From: an uncultured Spirochaetaceae bacterium
GTDB taxonomy: Bacteria > Spirochaetota > Spirochaetia > Sphaerochaetales > Sphaerochaetaceae
DNA length: 64,000 bases
Assembly: GCA_900321635.1 (NCBI GenBank)
Contig: ONWV01000006.1
Span: forward strand, 1-64,000
Direction: 5' to 3'
A program made the position numbers and the translations under genes. The notes below the pieces were generated by a model. That model saw nothing but the letters and a program-made list of their open reading frames with translations. It did not search any database and was not told the DNA's origin. Positions 1 through 7,450 of this stretch are shown in pieces. Positions within the stretch are counted from its first letter, which is position 1. The number at the start of each line of letters is the position of its first letter.

Positions 1-174
1 CTGAGAAAGCCTTTGGTCAAGGATTTTGAAAATCTTTCGGATGATGTTTCTTCCTTCAAGGGCTGGTTCAGAAACAGGGTTCTTCACGCCTTTATGATTT
101 TCTTCACCACAAGCCTCGGAAGCATTGTGGGCACGGTTGTGCTGTTCCCCATCATGCTCAGAATCTTCGGCTGA
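1..174 (+). CDS. TraB/PrgY-family membrane protein, C-terminal end only
   Basis: An open frame runs from the window edge to a TGA at 172-174 and gives the last 57 residues of a protein whose start lies outside. The piece has a soluble stretch (KPLVKDFENL, then FKGWFRNRVLHAF) followed by a hydrophobic segment with GSIVGTVVLFP. This pattern matches my memory of the C-terminus of TraB/PrgY-type proteins, found in spirochaetes and archaea, where a conserved aspartate-phenylalanine patch and an arginine-rich turn precede the final membrane helix. The molecular function of the family is not established. It is convergent with radA, with 17 bases between the stops. The assignment rests on a short fragment. 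Confidence 0.5.
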   Translation: MRKPLVKDFENLSDDVSSFKGWFRNRVLHAFMIFFTTSLGSIVGTVVLFPIMLRIFG

Positions 175-191
175 GAAAAAGTACGTTTTCT

Positions 192-1538
192 TTAATTCGT
201 TGCCTTCAAGGTAAAGGCGTCACGTACCTTCTGGCATCTCTTAAGAAGTATGTTGTTTTTCTCAAAGTGCATTGAGGCCGGAACCATGGCTTTGTCAAAG
301 CCCATCTCGGAGGCTGCCTTAAGACGCCTGTCTCCGTAGTTAACAGGCCTAACCTCTCCGGCAAGGGAAAGCTCGCCGAAGCTCAGCATCTTGGCAGGAA
401 GCTCTGTTTCACTGTAAGCGGACCACAGAGCCAGCGCCAGGGCAAGTTCCACGGAAACTTCATTGACCTTTATTCCGCCGGCCACATTCACGTAGATATC
501 CTTATCTCCCAGCCTGATACCTGCATGGCGCTCTAAAATCGCACAGACACGCAGAACCCTTGAGGAATCTATCTTGTCTGAATAAACGCGGCTGTAGCCC
601 GATTTTGCTTCCACAACAAGAGCCTGAAGCTCCACAAGGAAGGTTCTGCTTCCTTCTGTTATGGCAGTATAGGAGATTCCGGGAGGAAGCGTTGCTCCTG
701 TTCTTTCCGAAATGAAGAAACTTGCAGGATCCTTTACGCCCTCAAGGCCCGAGGCCGTCATTGTAAAGATTCCGATTTCATCAACAGAGCCGAAGCGGTT
801 CTTTGCTGCCCTTATGAGCCTGACACCCATCGCTGCCTGCTCGAAGTATAAAACGGTATCTACCATGTGCTCTATGATCTTAGGACCTGCAAGAGTTCCT
901 TCCTTTGTGACATGACCTATGAAGAACACGGCCGTTCCTATGGCCTTACACAAAGCGGTGATTTCCATGCAGCAGTTTCTGATCTGTGTAACCGATCCTG
1001 CGACGGATGTAAGCTCATCCGTTGCCAGGGTCTGAAGAGAATCTATTACGGCAATCTGCGGCTTTTCGTTTTTTAAGACAGAGATAATCTTTTCAAGCTT
1101 TGTTTCACAGAAGATGTTTATTCCTTCTAGGCCAAGTCCCAGACGCTCTGCGCGCTGACGTACCTGGCTGGCACTTTCCTCTCCGGAAACATACAGAACC
1201 TTGCGACGAGCAGAGCAGCTGGCCACAACCTGTAGTAGCAGTGTGGACTTTCCTATTCCGGGCTCTCCTCCGACCAAAACGGAGCTTGATCTGACAATTC
1301 CTCCGCCCAGGACTCTGTCCAGCTCGGAGATTCCGCTTTCAAAACGGAACTCAGACTCATAAGCTACGTCGGAAAGAGTTGTGGAAGAGCATTGTAAGGA
1401 CTCCTTACCAACACCCTTCTTTTCTTCTATCTTCTCTTCTGTAAAGGAGTTCCAAGAGCCGCAGTCCGGGCATCGACCAAGCCACTTTGGGCTTGTGTAT
1501 CCGCATTGTGAACAAATAAACAGGGTTGTGCTCTTCAT
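192..1538 (-). CDS. radA: DNA repair protein RadA/Sms
   Basis: RadA is a RecA-like ATPase that works with RecA in branch migration of recombination intermediates. The 448 residues show the full family layout. There is an N-terminal zinc finger (Cys9, Cys12, Cys23, Cys26), a Walker A motif GGEPGIGKST at about 90-99, the RadA-specific KNRFG motif near residue 250, and a C-terminal Lon-protease-like domain. Length is normal for the family. The ATG at 1538 is preceded by an AAGGAG ribosome binding site about 8 bases upstream, so the start is firm. It is the last gene of the minus-strand run parA-parB-immunophilin-radA, but a stem-loop at 1582-1638 may separate it from the gene upstream. Confidence 0.96.
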   Translation of the reverse strand: MKSTTLFICSQCGYTSPKWLGRCPDCGSWNSFTEEKIEEKKGVGKESLQCSSTTLSDVAYESEFRFESGISELDRVLGGGIVRSSSVLVGGEPGIGKSTLLLQVVASCSARRKVLYVSGEESASQVRQRAERLGLGLEGINIFCETKLEKIISVLKNEKPQIAVIDSLQTLATDELTSVAGSVTQIRNCCMEITALCKAIGTAVFFIGHVTKEGTLAGPKIIEHMVDTVLYFEQAAMGVRLIRAAKNRFGSVDEIGIFTMTASGLEGVKDPASFFISERTGATLPPGISYTAITEGSRTFLVELQALVVEAKSGYSRVYSDKIDSSRVLRVCAILERHAGIRLGDKDIYVNVAGGIKVNEVSVELALALALWSAYSETELPAKMLSFGELSLAGEVRPVNYGDRRLKAASEMGFDKAMVPASMHFEKNNILLKRCQKVRDAFTLKATN

Positions 1539-1581
1539 ATTAAGGACTCCTTACAATTTCAGAATAAGCATAGAAAAATGA

Positions 1582-1638
1582 AACCTGCAACAGCGATTTC
1601 TCTATTCGGATACGAATATTTCAATTGTGTTGCAGGTT
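1582..1638 (-). terminator. Long nested hairpin, possible terminator or RNA element
   Basis: Two perfect 11-base arms, AACCTGCAACA at 1582-1592 and TGTTGCAGGTT at 1628-1638, enclose 35 bases that hold a second stem (TATTCG, GATA, CGAATA). Read on the minus strand, the outer stem is followed by TTTCATTTTTC. It lies between the stop of the immunophilin gene and the start of radA, so it could end transcription of the former. The loop is longer than in a usual intrinsic terminator, so a regulatory RNA element is also possible. Confidence 0.5.
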
Positions 1639-1661
1639 CTAATTGTTAGTCGTACTTACTA

Positions 1662-2609
1662 TCAGAAATCAAGCAGCTCGACGTCAAAAATAAGGTACGA
1701 ATTAGGCGGAATGATTCCAGGATATCCGTGTACACCGTAACCAAGCTCAGGCGGAATTATCAGGGTTCTCTTCTCGCCTTTTGACATTGTCTGAAGAGCC
1801 TCGTTCCAGCCGTCTATTACCTGGCCGATCTGGAAGCTTGCCGGCTGTCCTCTGTGAACGGAAGAATCGAACATCCTGCCGTCCAAAAGAGTTCCTGTGT
1901 AATGAACGGTGACCGTCTGCCCGTATTTAGGACAACCCTTTCCGTCTCCCTTCTTCAGAACCACATACTGAAGGCCGCTTGGTGTCTTTACGGTGTTTGG
2001 AAAGCGGTTTGCAATCTCTGCTTCAATCTTCTCAATCTCCGCTTTTCTGCGCTCCATGGCTTTTTTTGCGGCATTTTCGACAAGATCCGAGAAAATCTGC
2101 TTGGTAACCTTGAAGTTCTTGGCATCCTCTCCGATTCTCTCGATTGTGATTGTGTTGATCTTATCGCCTTGTTTGATTGAATTTACAACATCCTGGCCTT
2201 CTACAACCCTTCCGAACACTGCATGTTTGTCATTGAGCCACGGAGTTTTCACATGTGTGATGAAAAACTGGCTTCCGTTGGTTCCGGGACCTGCATTTGC
2301 CATACTCAGAACGCCAGGTCCGTCATGGCGAAGAGTCTCATCAAACTCATCCGGGAAGGAATATCCAGGTCCGCCAGTGCCGTCTCCCTTGGGGCAGCCT
2401 CCCTGAATCATGAAGTTATCAACGACTCTGTGGAAATTAAGTCCTTCATAGAAGTTCTCTCCGGGATCTTCAAGATTAAGCTCACCTTCAACAAGACCGA
2501 CGAAGTTGGCAACTGTCATAGGAACCTTCTTGTATTCCAGATTAAGAACGATTTTACCTTTGTCTGTATCAATCACGGCATAGAGGCCGTCTTTATCTTT
2601 ATAGCTCAT
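1662..2609 (-). CDS. Dual-family peptidyl-prolyl isomerase (cyclophilin-FKBP fusion)
   Basis: Two unrelated prolyl isomerase domains sit in one 315-residue chain. The N-terminal half (about 8-160) is a cyclophilin, with GGPGYSFPDEF, MANAGPGTNGSQFFI and LNDKHAVFGRV. A charged, probably helical linker rich in Ala, Lys and Glu (about 170-205) leads to an FKBP domain (about 210-315) with VHYTGTLLDGRMFDSS, the IPPELGYG motif and IPPNSYLIFDVELL. No signal peptide is seen, so it should act in the cytoplasm on folding proteins. Proteins of this design (CFBP) were described from Treponema denticola and Flavobacterium; the reverse order occurs in Toxoplasma. It lies 35 bases after parB on the same strand, with its own GGAG ribosome site. 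Confidence 0.93.
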   Translation of the reverse strand: MSYKDKDGLYAVIDTDKGKIVLNLEYKKVPMTVANFVGLVEGELNLEDPGENFYEGLNFHRVVDNFMIQGGCPKGDGTGGPGYSFPDEFDETLRHDGPGVLSMANAGPGTNGSQFFITHVKTPWLNDKHAVFGRVVEGQDVVNSIKQGDKINTITIERIGEDAKNFKVTKQIFSDLVENAAKKAMERRKAEIEKIEAEIANRFPNTVKTPSGLQYVVLKKGDGKGCPKYGQTVTVHYTGTLLDGRMFDSSVHRGQPASFQIGQVIDGWNEALQTMSKGEKRTLIIPPELGYGVHGYPGIIPPNSYLIFDVELLDF

Positions 2610-2644
2610 ATTTTCTCCTATTTCCTTATATTATAAAGAGTTAT

Positions 2645-3574
2645 TTAATCATACAAGTCGGAGCCCGGGGCTATAATCTGGTAGATTCTCTCAAGCTCTT
2701 CCTCTGATGTGAACGGAATAAGGATCTTTCCTTTTTTGATTGCACCGTTCTTGTACTTACCTTTGATTTCAACCCTGCATCCTGTTGCAGAGAGGAATTT
2801 TTCTTCAAGATAGAGAATCTCAGGCGCCTTTGATGAAACGATTTCCTTCTTATGCTCATCAGGGGCAGGTTTCACAGCACGCTTTCCGCTGTTAAGATCA
2901 GATGCTATTGTCTCAGCCTGTCTGACAGACAGATCCTCATCCATAATACGGTTGAACAGAATCTCCTGGTCCGCAGGATTCTCAACACTCAAAAGAGCTC
3001 TGGCATGACCTGAGGTGAATAGCCCCTTCTCCAAGGCATCAAGCATACGCTCGGGAAGGTTAAGAATTCTCAGACTGTTGGAGATTGCAGGTCTGCTTTT
3101 TCCTACCTTTTGAGCAAGATCTTCTTGTTTAATTCCTGACTGTACAAGAAGATAAGAGAAAGCTCTGGCCTCTTCTACAGGGTTCAGATTCTCTCTTTGG
3201 ATGTTCTCTATAAGAGATACTTCCATCCTCTGTAGGTCACTGAAAGAACGAACAAGGCAAGGTACTGTCTTAAGGCCTGCAAGCTTTGCAGCTCTATATC
3301 TTCTTTCTCCAGCCACAATCACAAAGACATTGTCAGCAATTTCTTCTACCAAAAGAGGTTGAATGATACCCTGAGAAAGAATTGAATCCTTAAGCTCCAT
3401 CAAAGCGTTGGGATCAAAGTTCTTTCTGGGCTGATTCGGGTTCGGTTTAATCAAGGAGATATCTAAATCTACCACTTTTGAACCGGTTTCCTCGAGTTTT
3501 TTCGCCTCATAGGTGGAATATTCGTCTATAAGGGAGTTAATACCCCTTCCTAATCCATATTTTTTAATCGGCAC
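2645..3574 (-). CDS. parB: Chromosome partitioning protein ParB (Spo0J)
   Basis: ParB is the CTP-dependent clamp that loads at parS and spreads on the chromosome to direct origin segregation and SMC loading. The 309-residue protein has the N-terminal CTP-binding fold with the GERRYRA motif, the central helix-turn-helix (EDLAQKVGKSRPAISNSLRIL) that reads parS, and a C-terminal dimerisation domain. The start overlaps the end of parA by 11 bases, so the two are translationally coupled. Two perfect parS sites lie about 1.1 kb away at 4663 and 4751, which supports an intact system. Confidence 0.96.
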   Translation of the reverse strand: MPIKKYGLGRGINSLIDEYSTYEAKKLEETGSKVVDLDISLIKPNPNQPRKNFDPNALMELKDSILSQGIIQPLLVEEIADNVFVIVAGERRYRAAKLAGLKTVPCLVRSFSDLQRMEVSLIENIQRENLNPVEEARAFSYLLVQSGIKQEDLAQKVGKSRPAISNSLRILNLPERMLDALEKGLFTSGHARALLSVENPADQEILFNRIMDEDLSVRQAETIASDLNSGKRAVKPAPDEHKKEIVSSKAPEILYLEEKFLSATGCRVEIKGKYKNGAIKKGKILIPFTSEEELERIYQIIAPGSDLYD

Positions 3575-4322
3575 GACTTAATATCTCCTTTGCAAGAGCA
3601 GCATATGCTTTGGCTCCGCTACAACTGTTGTCATAAGCATTAATGGGAAGTCCATGGGACGGAGCCTCACTAAGGCGCACATTTCTTGGAATCTTTGTCT
3701 CAAACACCAGTTCCTTGAAGTAAGTGCTTATGTCTTCTACAACCTCATTATTGAGATTTGCCCGCTTGGAATACATGGTAAAAACAATTCCAAGTATCTC
3801 CAAAGAGGGATTAAGCTTTTTCTTGACAGAATTTACGGTCCTAAGCAGCAGATTAAGGCCTTCCATAGCAAAATACTCACACTGCATGGGAATAACAACG
3901 CCATTTGCCCAGCAAAGAGCATTCATTGTCACCAGATCCAGTGCCGGAGGACAATCTGCAAAGATATAATCAAAACTTTCTTCCAACGGCGCAAGCGCAT
4001 TCTTAAGGAAAAACTCTCTGTTATCCTCATCTACAAGCTCAACAGCAAGACCTGCCATGTTTATACCACCGCTTAAGCAATATAATCCGTTTACAGGAGT
4101 GGTCTGAACGGCAGAAATATCCGTTTCCCCTGCTAAAAGCTCATAAATTCCTGGTTTTGATGTGTCAGCAGACACAGAACTTGAAAGATTTCCCTGGGAA
4201 TCAAGGTCAACCAAAAGAACCTTGTATCCTTCACGTGCAAGAGCCGAACCAACATTTACAGCGGTAGTTGTCTTTCCAACACCGCCTTTTTGATTCAAAA
4301 AGATTATTTTTTTTGCCTGCAT
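3564..4322 (-). CDS. parA: Chromosome partitioning ATPase ParA (Soj)
   Basis: A deviant Walker A ATPase that binds DNA non-specifically and positions ParB-parS complexes. The motif KGGVGKTT lies within the first 20 residues and is followed by the family motifs VDLDSQGN and DCPPALDLVTMNAL. The frame is open from an ATG at 4340. I chose the ATG at 4322 (MQAKKIIFLNQKGG), which gives the family's usual N-terminus and 252 residues. On the minus strand a TATATT -10 element (4329-4334) ends six bases before this codon, with GTGACT 17 bases further up and no ribosome binding site, so the mRNA may be leaderless. Confidence 0.95.
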   Translation of the reverse strand: MQAKKIIFLNQKGGVGKTTTAVNVGSALAREGYKVLLVDLDSQGNLSSSVSADTSKPGIYELLAGETDISAVQTTPVNGLYCLSGGINMAGLAVELVDEDNREFFLKNALAPLEESFDYIFADCPPALDLVTMNALCWANGVVIPMQCEYFAMEGLNLLLRTVNSVKKKLNPSLEILGIVFTMYSKRANLNNEVVEDISTYFKELVFETKIPRNVRLSEAPSHGLPINAYDNSCSGAKAYAALAKEILSRAD

Positions 4323-4364
4323 AGCCATAATATAGAGCATTATTCAGCAAAAGTCACCAATTTA

Positions 4365-4394
4365 TTGACTAGAGGCAACTTATATTGTTAGATT
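4365..4394 (+). promoter_or_regulatory. Predicted sigma-70 promoter of the NifU-like gene
   Basis: TTGACT at 4365-4370 is followed after 17-18 bases by TTAGAT/TAGATT (4388-4394). Transcription would start near 4400, just before the AGGAGG ribosome site of the gene at 4420. It lies in the 79-base divergent gap with parA. Confidence 0.55.
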
Positions 4395-4419
4395 ATTAGC
4401 GTCAGGAGGACATAAAACC

Positions 4420-4662
4420 ATGGAAGATCTTCAGAAGAAAGTGGTTGAAGCAATAGATAACGTAAGACCTTCCCTCCAGAACGACGGCGGAGACATTGAT
4501 TTCGTCAAAATGGAAGGAAACAAGGTATATGTCAAGCTCAGAGGCGCCTGCGCCGGATGCATGATGGCTGAGATGACACTTAAAAACGGTGTTGAGCGCA
4601 TGCTGCGCTACAACGTTGATGAAAACCTTGAAGTTGTTGATCTTACAATGCAAGAAGAGTGA
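4420..4662 (+). CDS. NifU-like C-terminal domain iron-sulfur scaffold protein
   Basis: An 80-residue protein consisting only of the NifU C-terminal (Nfu-type) domain. It has LQNDGGDIDFVKM near the start and the metal-binding pair in CAGCMMAEMTLKNGVE. Such small Nfu proteins hold a [4Fe-4S] cluster between two subunits and pass it to apoproteins. This organism has many Fe-S enzymes nearby (NifJ, HydA, HydB), which makes a carrier of this kind plausible. The ATG at 4420 has an AGGAGG site 8-10 bases upstream. The first parS site starts on the base after its stop codon. Confidence 0.9.
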   Translation: MEDLQKKVVEAIDNVRPSLQNDGGDIDFVKMEGNKVYVKLRGACAGCMMAEMTLKNGVERMLRYNVDENLEVVDLTMQEE

Positions 4663-4678
4663 TGTTTCACGTGAAACA
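4663..4678. promoter_or_regulatory. parS site 1
   Basis: TGTTTCACGTGAAACA is a perfect 16-base palindrome identical to the bacterial parS consensus bound by ParB. It begins directly after the stop codon of the NifU-like gene, about 1.1 kb from parB and 5 kb from dnaA. Confidence 0.97.
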
Positions 4679-4683
4679 TGATT

Positions 4684-4709
4684 AACCAGGCTTCGGCCTG
4701 GTTTTTTAT
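4684..4709 (+). terminator. Intrinsic terminator of the NifU-like gene
   Basis: An eight-base stem AACCAGGC/GCCTGGTT closes a TTCG tetraloop and is followed by a run of T. It lies between the two parS sites. Confidence 0.9.
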
Positions 4710-4750
4710 TGTCCTTTTTCCTTCAATTCAGCATACGTCTTTCTGAGCGA

Positions 4751-4766
4751 TGTTTCACGTGAAACA
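4751..4766. promoter_or_regulatory. parS site 2
   Basis: A second perfect copy of TGTTTCACGTGAAACA, 88 bases downstream of the first. The pair lies between two gene ends, where ParB spreading would first meet the NifU-like gene and gyrA. Confidence 0.97.
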
Positions 4767-4815
4767 TGATTTTTTAATTACTTGGTCTTTTTTTGTTCAA
4801 AAACCGAAACATATA

Positions 4816-4851
4816 AAAAACCGCATTCCAGATGCGTGAAATGCGGTTTTT
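4816..4851 (-). terminator. Intrinsic terminator of gyrB-gyrA
   Basis: AAAAACCGCATT at 4816-4827 pairs with AATGCGGTTTTT at 4840-4851 around a 12-base loop. On the minus strand it lies about 70 bases after the gyrA stop and ends in T residues. The A/T flanks make it usable in both directions. Confidence 0.85.
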
Positions 4852-4923
4852 GACCCTTGTTACTATTTATAGAAACAGAATAATGTGGCATTTTTCAGCC
4901 TTTTTTCATCATTTTTCTGTATC

Positions 4924-7437
4924 CTATGTAGTTGCGTTTTCGGTCACATTTTCGATTGTTCCGAGTTCGGCTGTATCACCTTCTGCCGGGATTTCTTCCT
5001 CAGGATCTTCCTCCTGGAAATCGGTCACGGTCATTGCAACAATGTAATCGTCATCAGTCTTCATCTTAAAGACGTTCACGCCGCTTGCTGCTCTACCCTG
5101 ACTTGAGATTCCATTGACATGAGTCCTGATTGTCTGGCCTTTCTTGGTGATGCAGACAAGGTCGTTTTCATCATTAACTCCAAGTGCTGAAACAAGATAC
5201 ATATCATCTTTAAGCTTGTAGATGAGCTGTCCCATTGTTCCTCTGCCATGAGCTTTGAAGAAGTCGAAGTCAACCTGCTTTCCTTTTCCGCTGTTTGTGA
5301 CAAGGATCACATTCTTTCCTTCCTCGACTCTAACAAGGCCGATGATCTCATCGTCTGAGGCAAGTTTCATACCTCTGACTCCGTGAGAAGCTCTTCCCAT
5401 GACTCTTACGCTGTCTACGCAGAACCTCAGGCCCTTTCCGTTCTTGGAGATGATCATTGCATCATCGCCAGGATTGACGAACAGACACTTGACCAGTGAA
5501 TCTCCCTCATCAAGGACAATTGCCTTGATTCCGTTCTTTCTGGCGTTGATGAAGTCGTTCAGTCTTACCTGTTTTACAACTCCAAATCTTGTTGCCATAA
5601 GAAGATACTTGTTTTCATCAAAGTCCTTGAAGTCAATTATGGCAGAGATGCTTTCGCCTTCGTCCATCTTAGGCAGAATTGCTTTGATGTTGACGCCCTT
5701 TCCGACCTTCTGGCCTTCGGGCAGCTCCCATACCTCAAAGCAGTAAGCCTTTCCGAAGTTAGTGACGAACATGATGTGGTCATGTGAGAAAGCGGAGAAC
5801 AGATGCTCCACAAAGTCCTCATCCCTCAGAGAAGCGCCTCTGACGCCCTTTCCTCCGCGGCCCTGGGATTTGTACTCATCTGCTGAAACTCTCTTCACAA
5901 AGCCCTTGTTTGTGATCACTACGACGACATCCTCTTTCTTGATGAAGTCCTTATCAACAAGTCCGTCGACTTCTCTGATGTCGATTTCGGTTCTTCTGTC
6001 GTCTCCGTACTCCTCTCCGACCTGCCTGATTTCCTTTTCAACCTCGGCGAGCATCTTCTTCTCGTCAGCAAGAAGCTCTCTGTAGAAAGCAATCTTGATT
6101 TCAAGCTCATTCAGCTCGTCGATGATCTGCTGGGTCTCCATGTGGCTCAGGCGTCCGAGTCTCATCTGGATGATGGCGTTGGCCTGCTTGTCAGACAGAG
6201 CAAAACGAGCCTGCAGGTTAAGCGAAGCCTCATCGTTGTTGGCAGCCTTCTTGATGATCTCAATGACCTCATCGATGTTCTCAAGACCGATCTTCAGACC
6301 AAGCAGGATGTGCTCTCTTTCAAGGGCCTTTGCAAGGTCGAATCTGGTTCTTCTTGTTGTGACATCCTTGCGGTGCTCGAGGTAGTAGTAGAGCATCTGC
6401 TTGAGGTTCAGACATCTCGGTCTGCCCTCGACAAGAGCCAGATTGTTGACGTTGAAGTTCGTCTGAAGGGCGGTGTTCTGGAACAGATGGTTTACTGCAA
6501 TCTCAGAAACGGCATCCTTTTTAAGCTCGATGACGATTCTTATACCGTCACGTCCGGATTCGTCTCTGATTGCCGAAATATCCTTTAGTATGTCGTCCTT
6601 ACGAAGTTCGTCGATATGCTTTACAAGCTCGGCTTTGTTGACCTGATAGGGGATTTCGGTAAAGACGATGGATTCATGCGTCTTGTGGTCCTCTATGTGG
6701 TACTGACCGCGCATTACAATCTTTCCGCGACCTGTCTCAAAGGCATCACGGATTCCCTTTGTACCGCAGATCTTGCCGTAGGTGGGGAAGTCCGGTCCCT
6801 TGATGTAGTTCATCAGCTCCATGATTGTGATGTCAGGGTTCTCGATAAGGGCGCAAAGCGCATCGGTTATTTCCCTGAGGTTATGTGGAGCCATGTTGGT
6901 GGCCATTCCTACGGCGATTCCGCTTGTTCCGTTGGCAAGCAGGAAGGGGAATCCTGCAGGAAGAACCTCGGGCTCCTTCAAGGACTCATCGAAGTTGGGA
7001 ACGAAGTTCACCGTATCCTTGTCGATATCCTGGAGCATCAGCTCGCCCATGCGGGCCATCTTGGCCTCTGTGTATCTGTATGCTGCAGGTGGGTCGCCGT
7101 CAATTGAACCGAAGTTTCCCTGAGGCTTGATGACAGGGTAGCGCAGCGAGAAGTCCTGTGCGAGTCTTACCAAAGCGTCGTAAACCGAAGCATCTCCGTG
7201 CGGATGGAATTTACCAAGCACGTCTCCGACGGTTCTTGCACACTTTTTAAATGATCCTGTGGATTTGATTCCAAGGTCATACATATCGTACAGGATTCTT
7301 CTGTGTACAGGCTTAAGTCCGTCACGTACATCAGGCAATGCACGGCTTACAATAACCGACATCGCATAGTCCAGATAGCTTTTCTTCATCTCCTCTGAGA
7401 GGTCAGATATTAGAACTCTGCTTTTCTCTTCTTCCAT
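4924..7437 (-). CDS. gyrA: DNA gyrase subunit A
   Basis: The breakage-reunion subunit of gyrase, 837 residues. The catalytic tyrosine is in [10 protein letters not shown] near residue 120, and the quinolone-resistance region [21 protein letters not shown] precedes it. The C-terminal beta-pinwheel carries the gyrase-specific GyrA box QGRGGKG, needed to wrap DNA and introduce negative supercoils. A related sequence, QGRAASG, occurs in the last blade. This marks the pair as gyrase rather than topoisomerase IV, which is encoded separately at 35-39 kb. The protein ends in an acidic tail. The start has a GGGAGG site, and the gene follows gyrB after 13 bases, so the two form an operon. Confidence 0.97.
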   Translation of the reverse strand: MEEEKSRVLISDLSEEMKKSYLDYAMSVIVSRALPDVRDGLKPVHRRILYDMYDLGIKSTGSFKKCARTVGDVLGKFHPHGDASVYDALVRLAQDFSLRYPVIKPQGNFGSIDGDPPAAYRYTEAKMARMGELMLQDIDKDTVNFVPNFDESLKEPEVLPAGFPFLLANGTSGIAVGMATNMAPHNLREITDALCALIENPDITIMELMNYIKGPDFPTYGKICGTKGIRDAFETGRGKIVMRGQYHIEDHKTHESIVFTEIPYQVNKAELVKHIDELRKDDILKDISAIRDESGRDGIRIVIELKKDAVSEIAVNHLFQNTALQTNFNVNNLALVEGRPRCLNLKQMLYYYLEHRKDVTTRRTRFDLAKALEREHILLGLKIGLENIDEVIEIIKKAANNDEASLNLQARFALSDKQANAIIQMRLGRLSHMETQQIIDELNELEIKIAFYRELLADEKKMLAEVEKEIRQVGEEYGDDRRTEIDIREVDGLVDKDFIKKEDVVVVITNKGFVKRVSADEYKSQGRGGKGVRGASLRDEDFVEHLFSAFSHDHIMFVTNFGKAYCFEVWELPEGQKVGKGVNIKAILPKMDEGESISAIIDFKDFDENKYLLMATRFGVVKQVRLNDFINARKNGIKAIVLDEGDSLVKCLFVNPGDDAMIISKNGKGLRFCVDSVRVMGRASHGVRGMKLASDDEIIGLVRVEEGKNVILVTNSGKGKQVDFDFFKAHGRGTMGQLIYKLKDDMYLVSALGVNDENDLVCITKKGQTIRTHVNGISSQGRAASGVNVFKMKTDDDYIVAMTVTDFQEEDPEEEIPAEGDTAELGTIENVTENATT

Positions 7438-7450
7438 CTTCTACCTCCCG

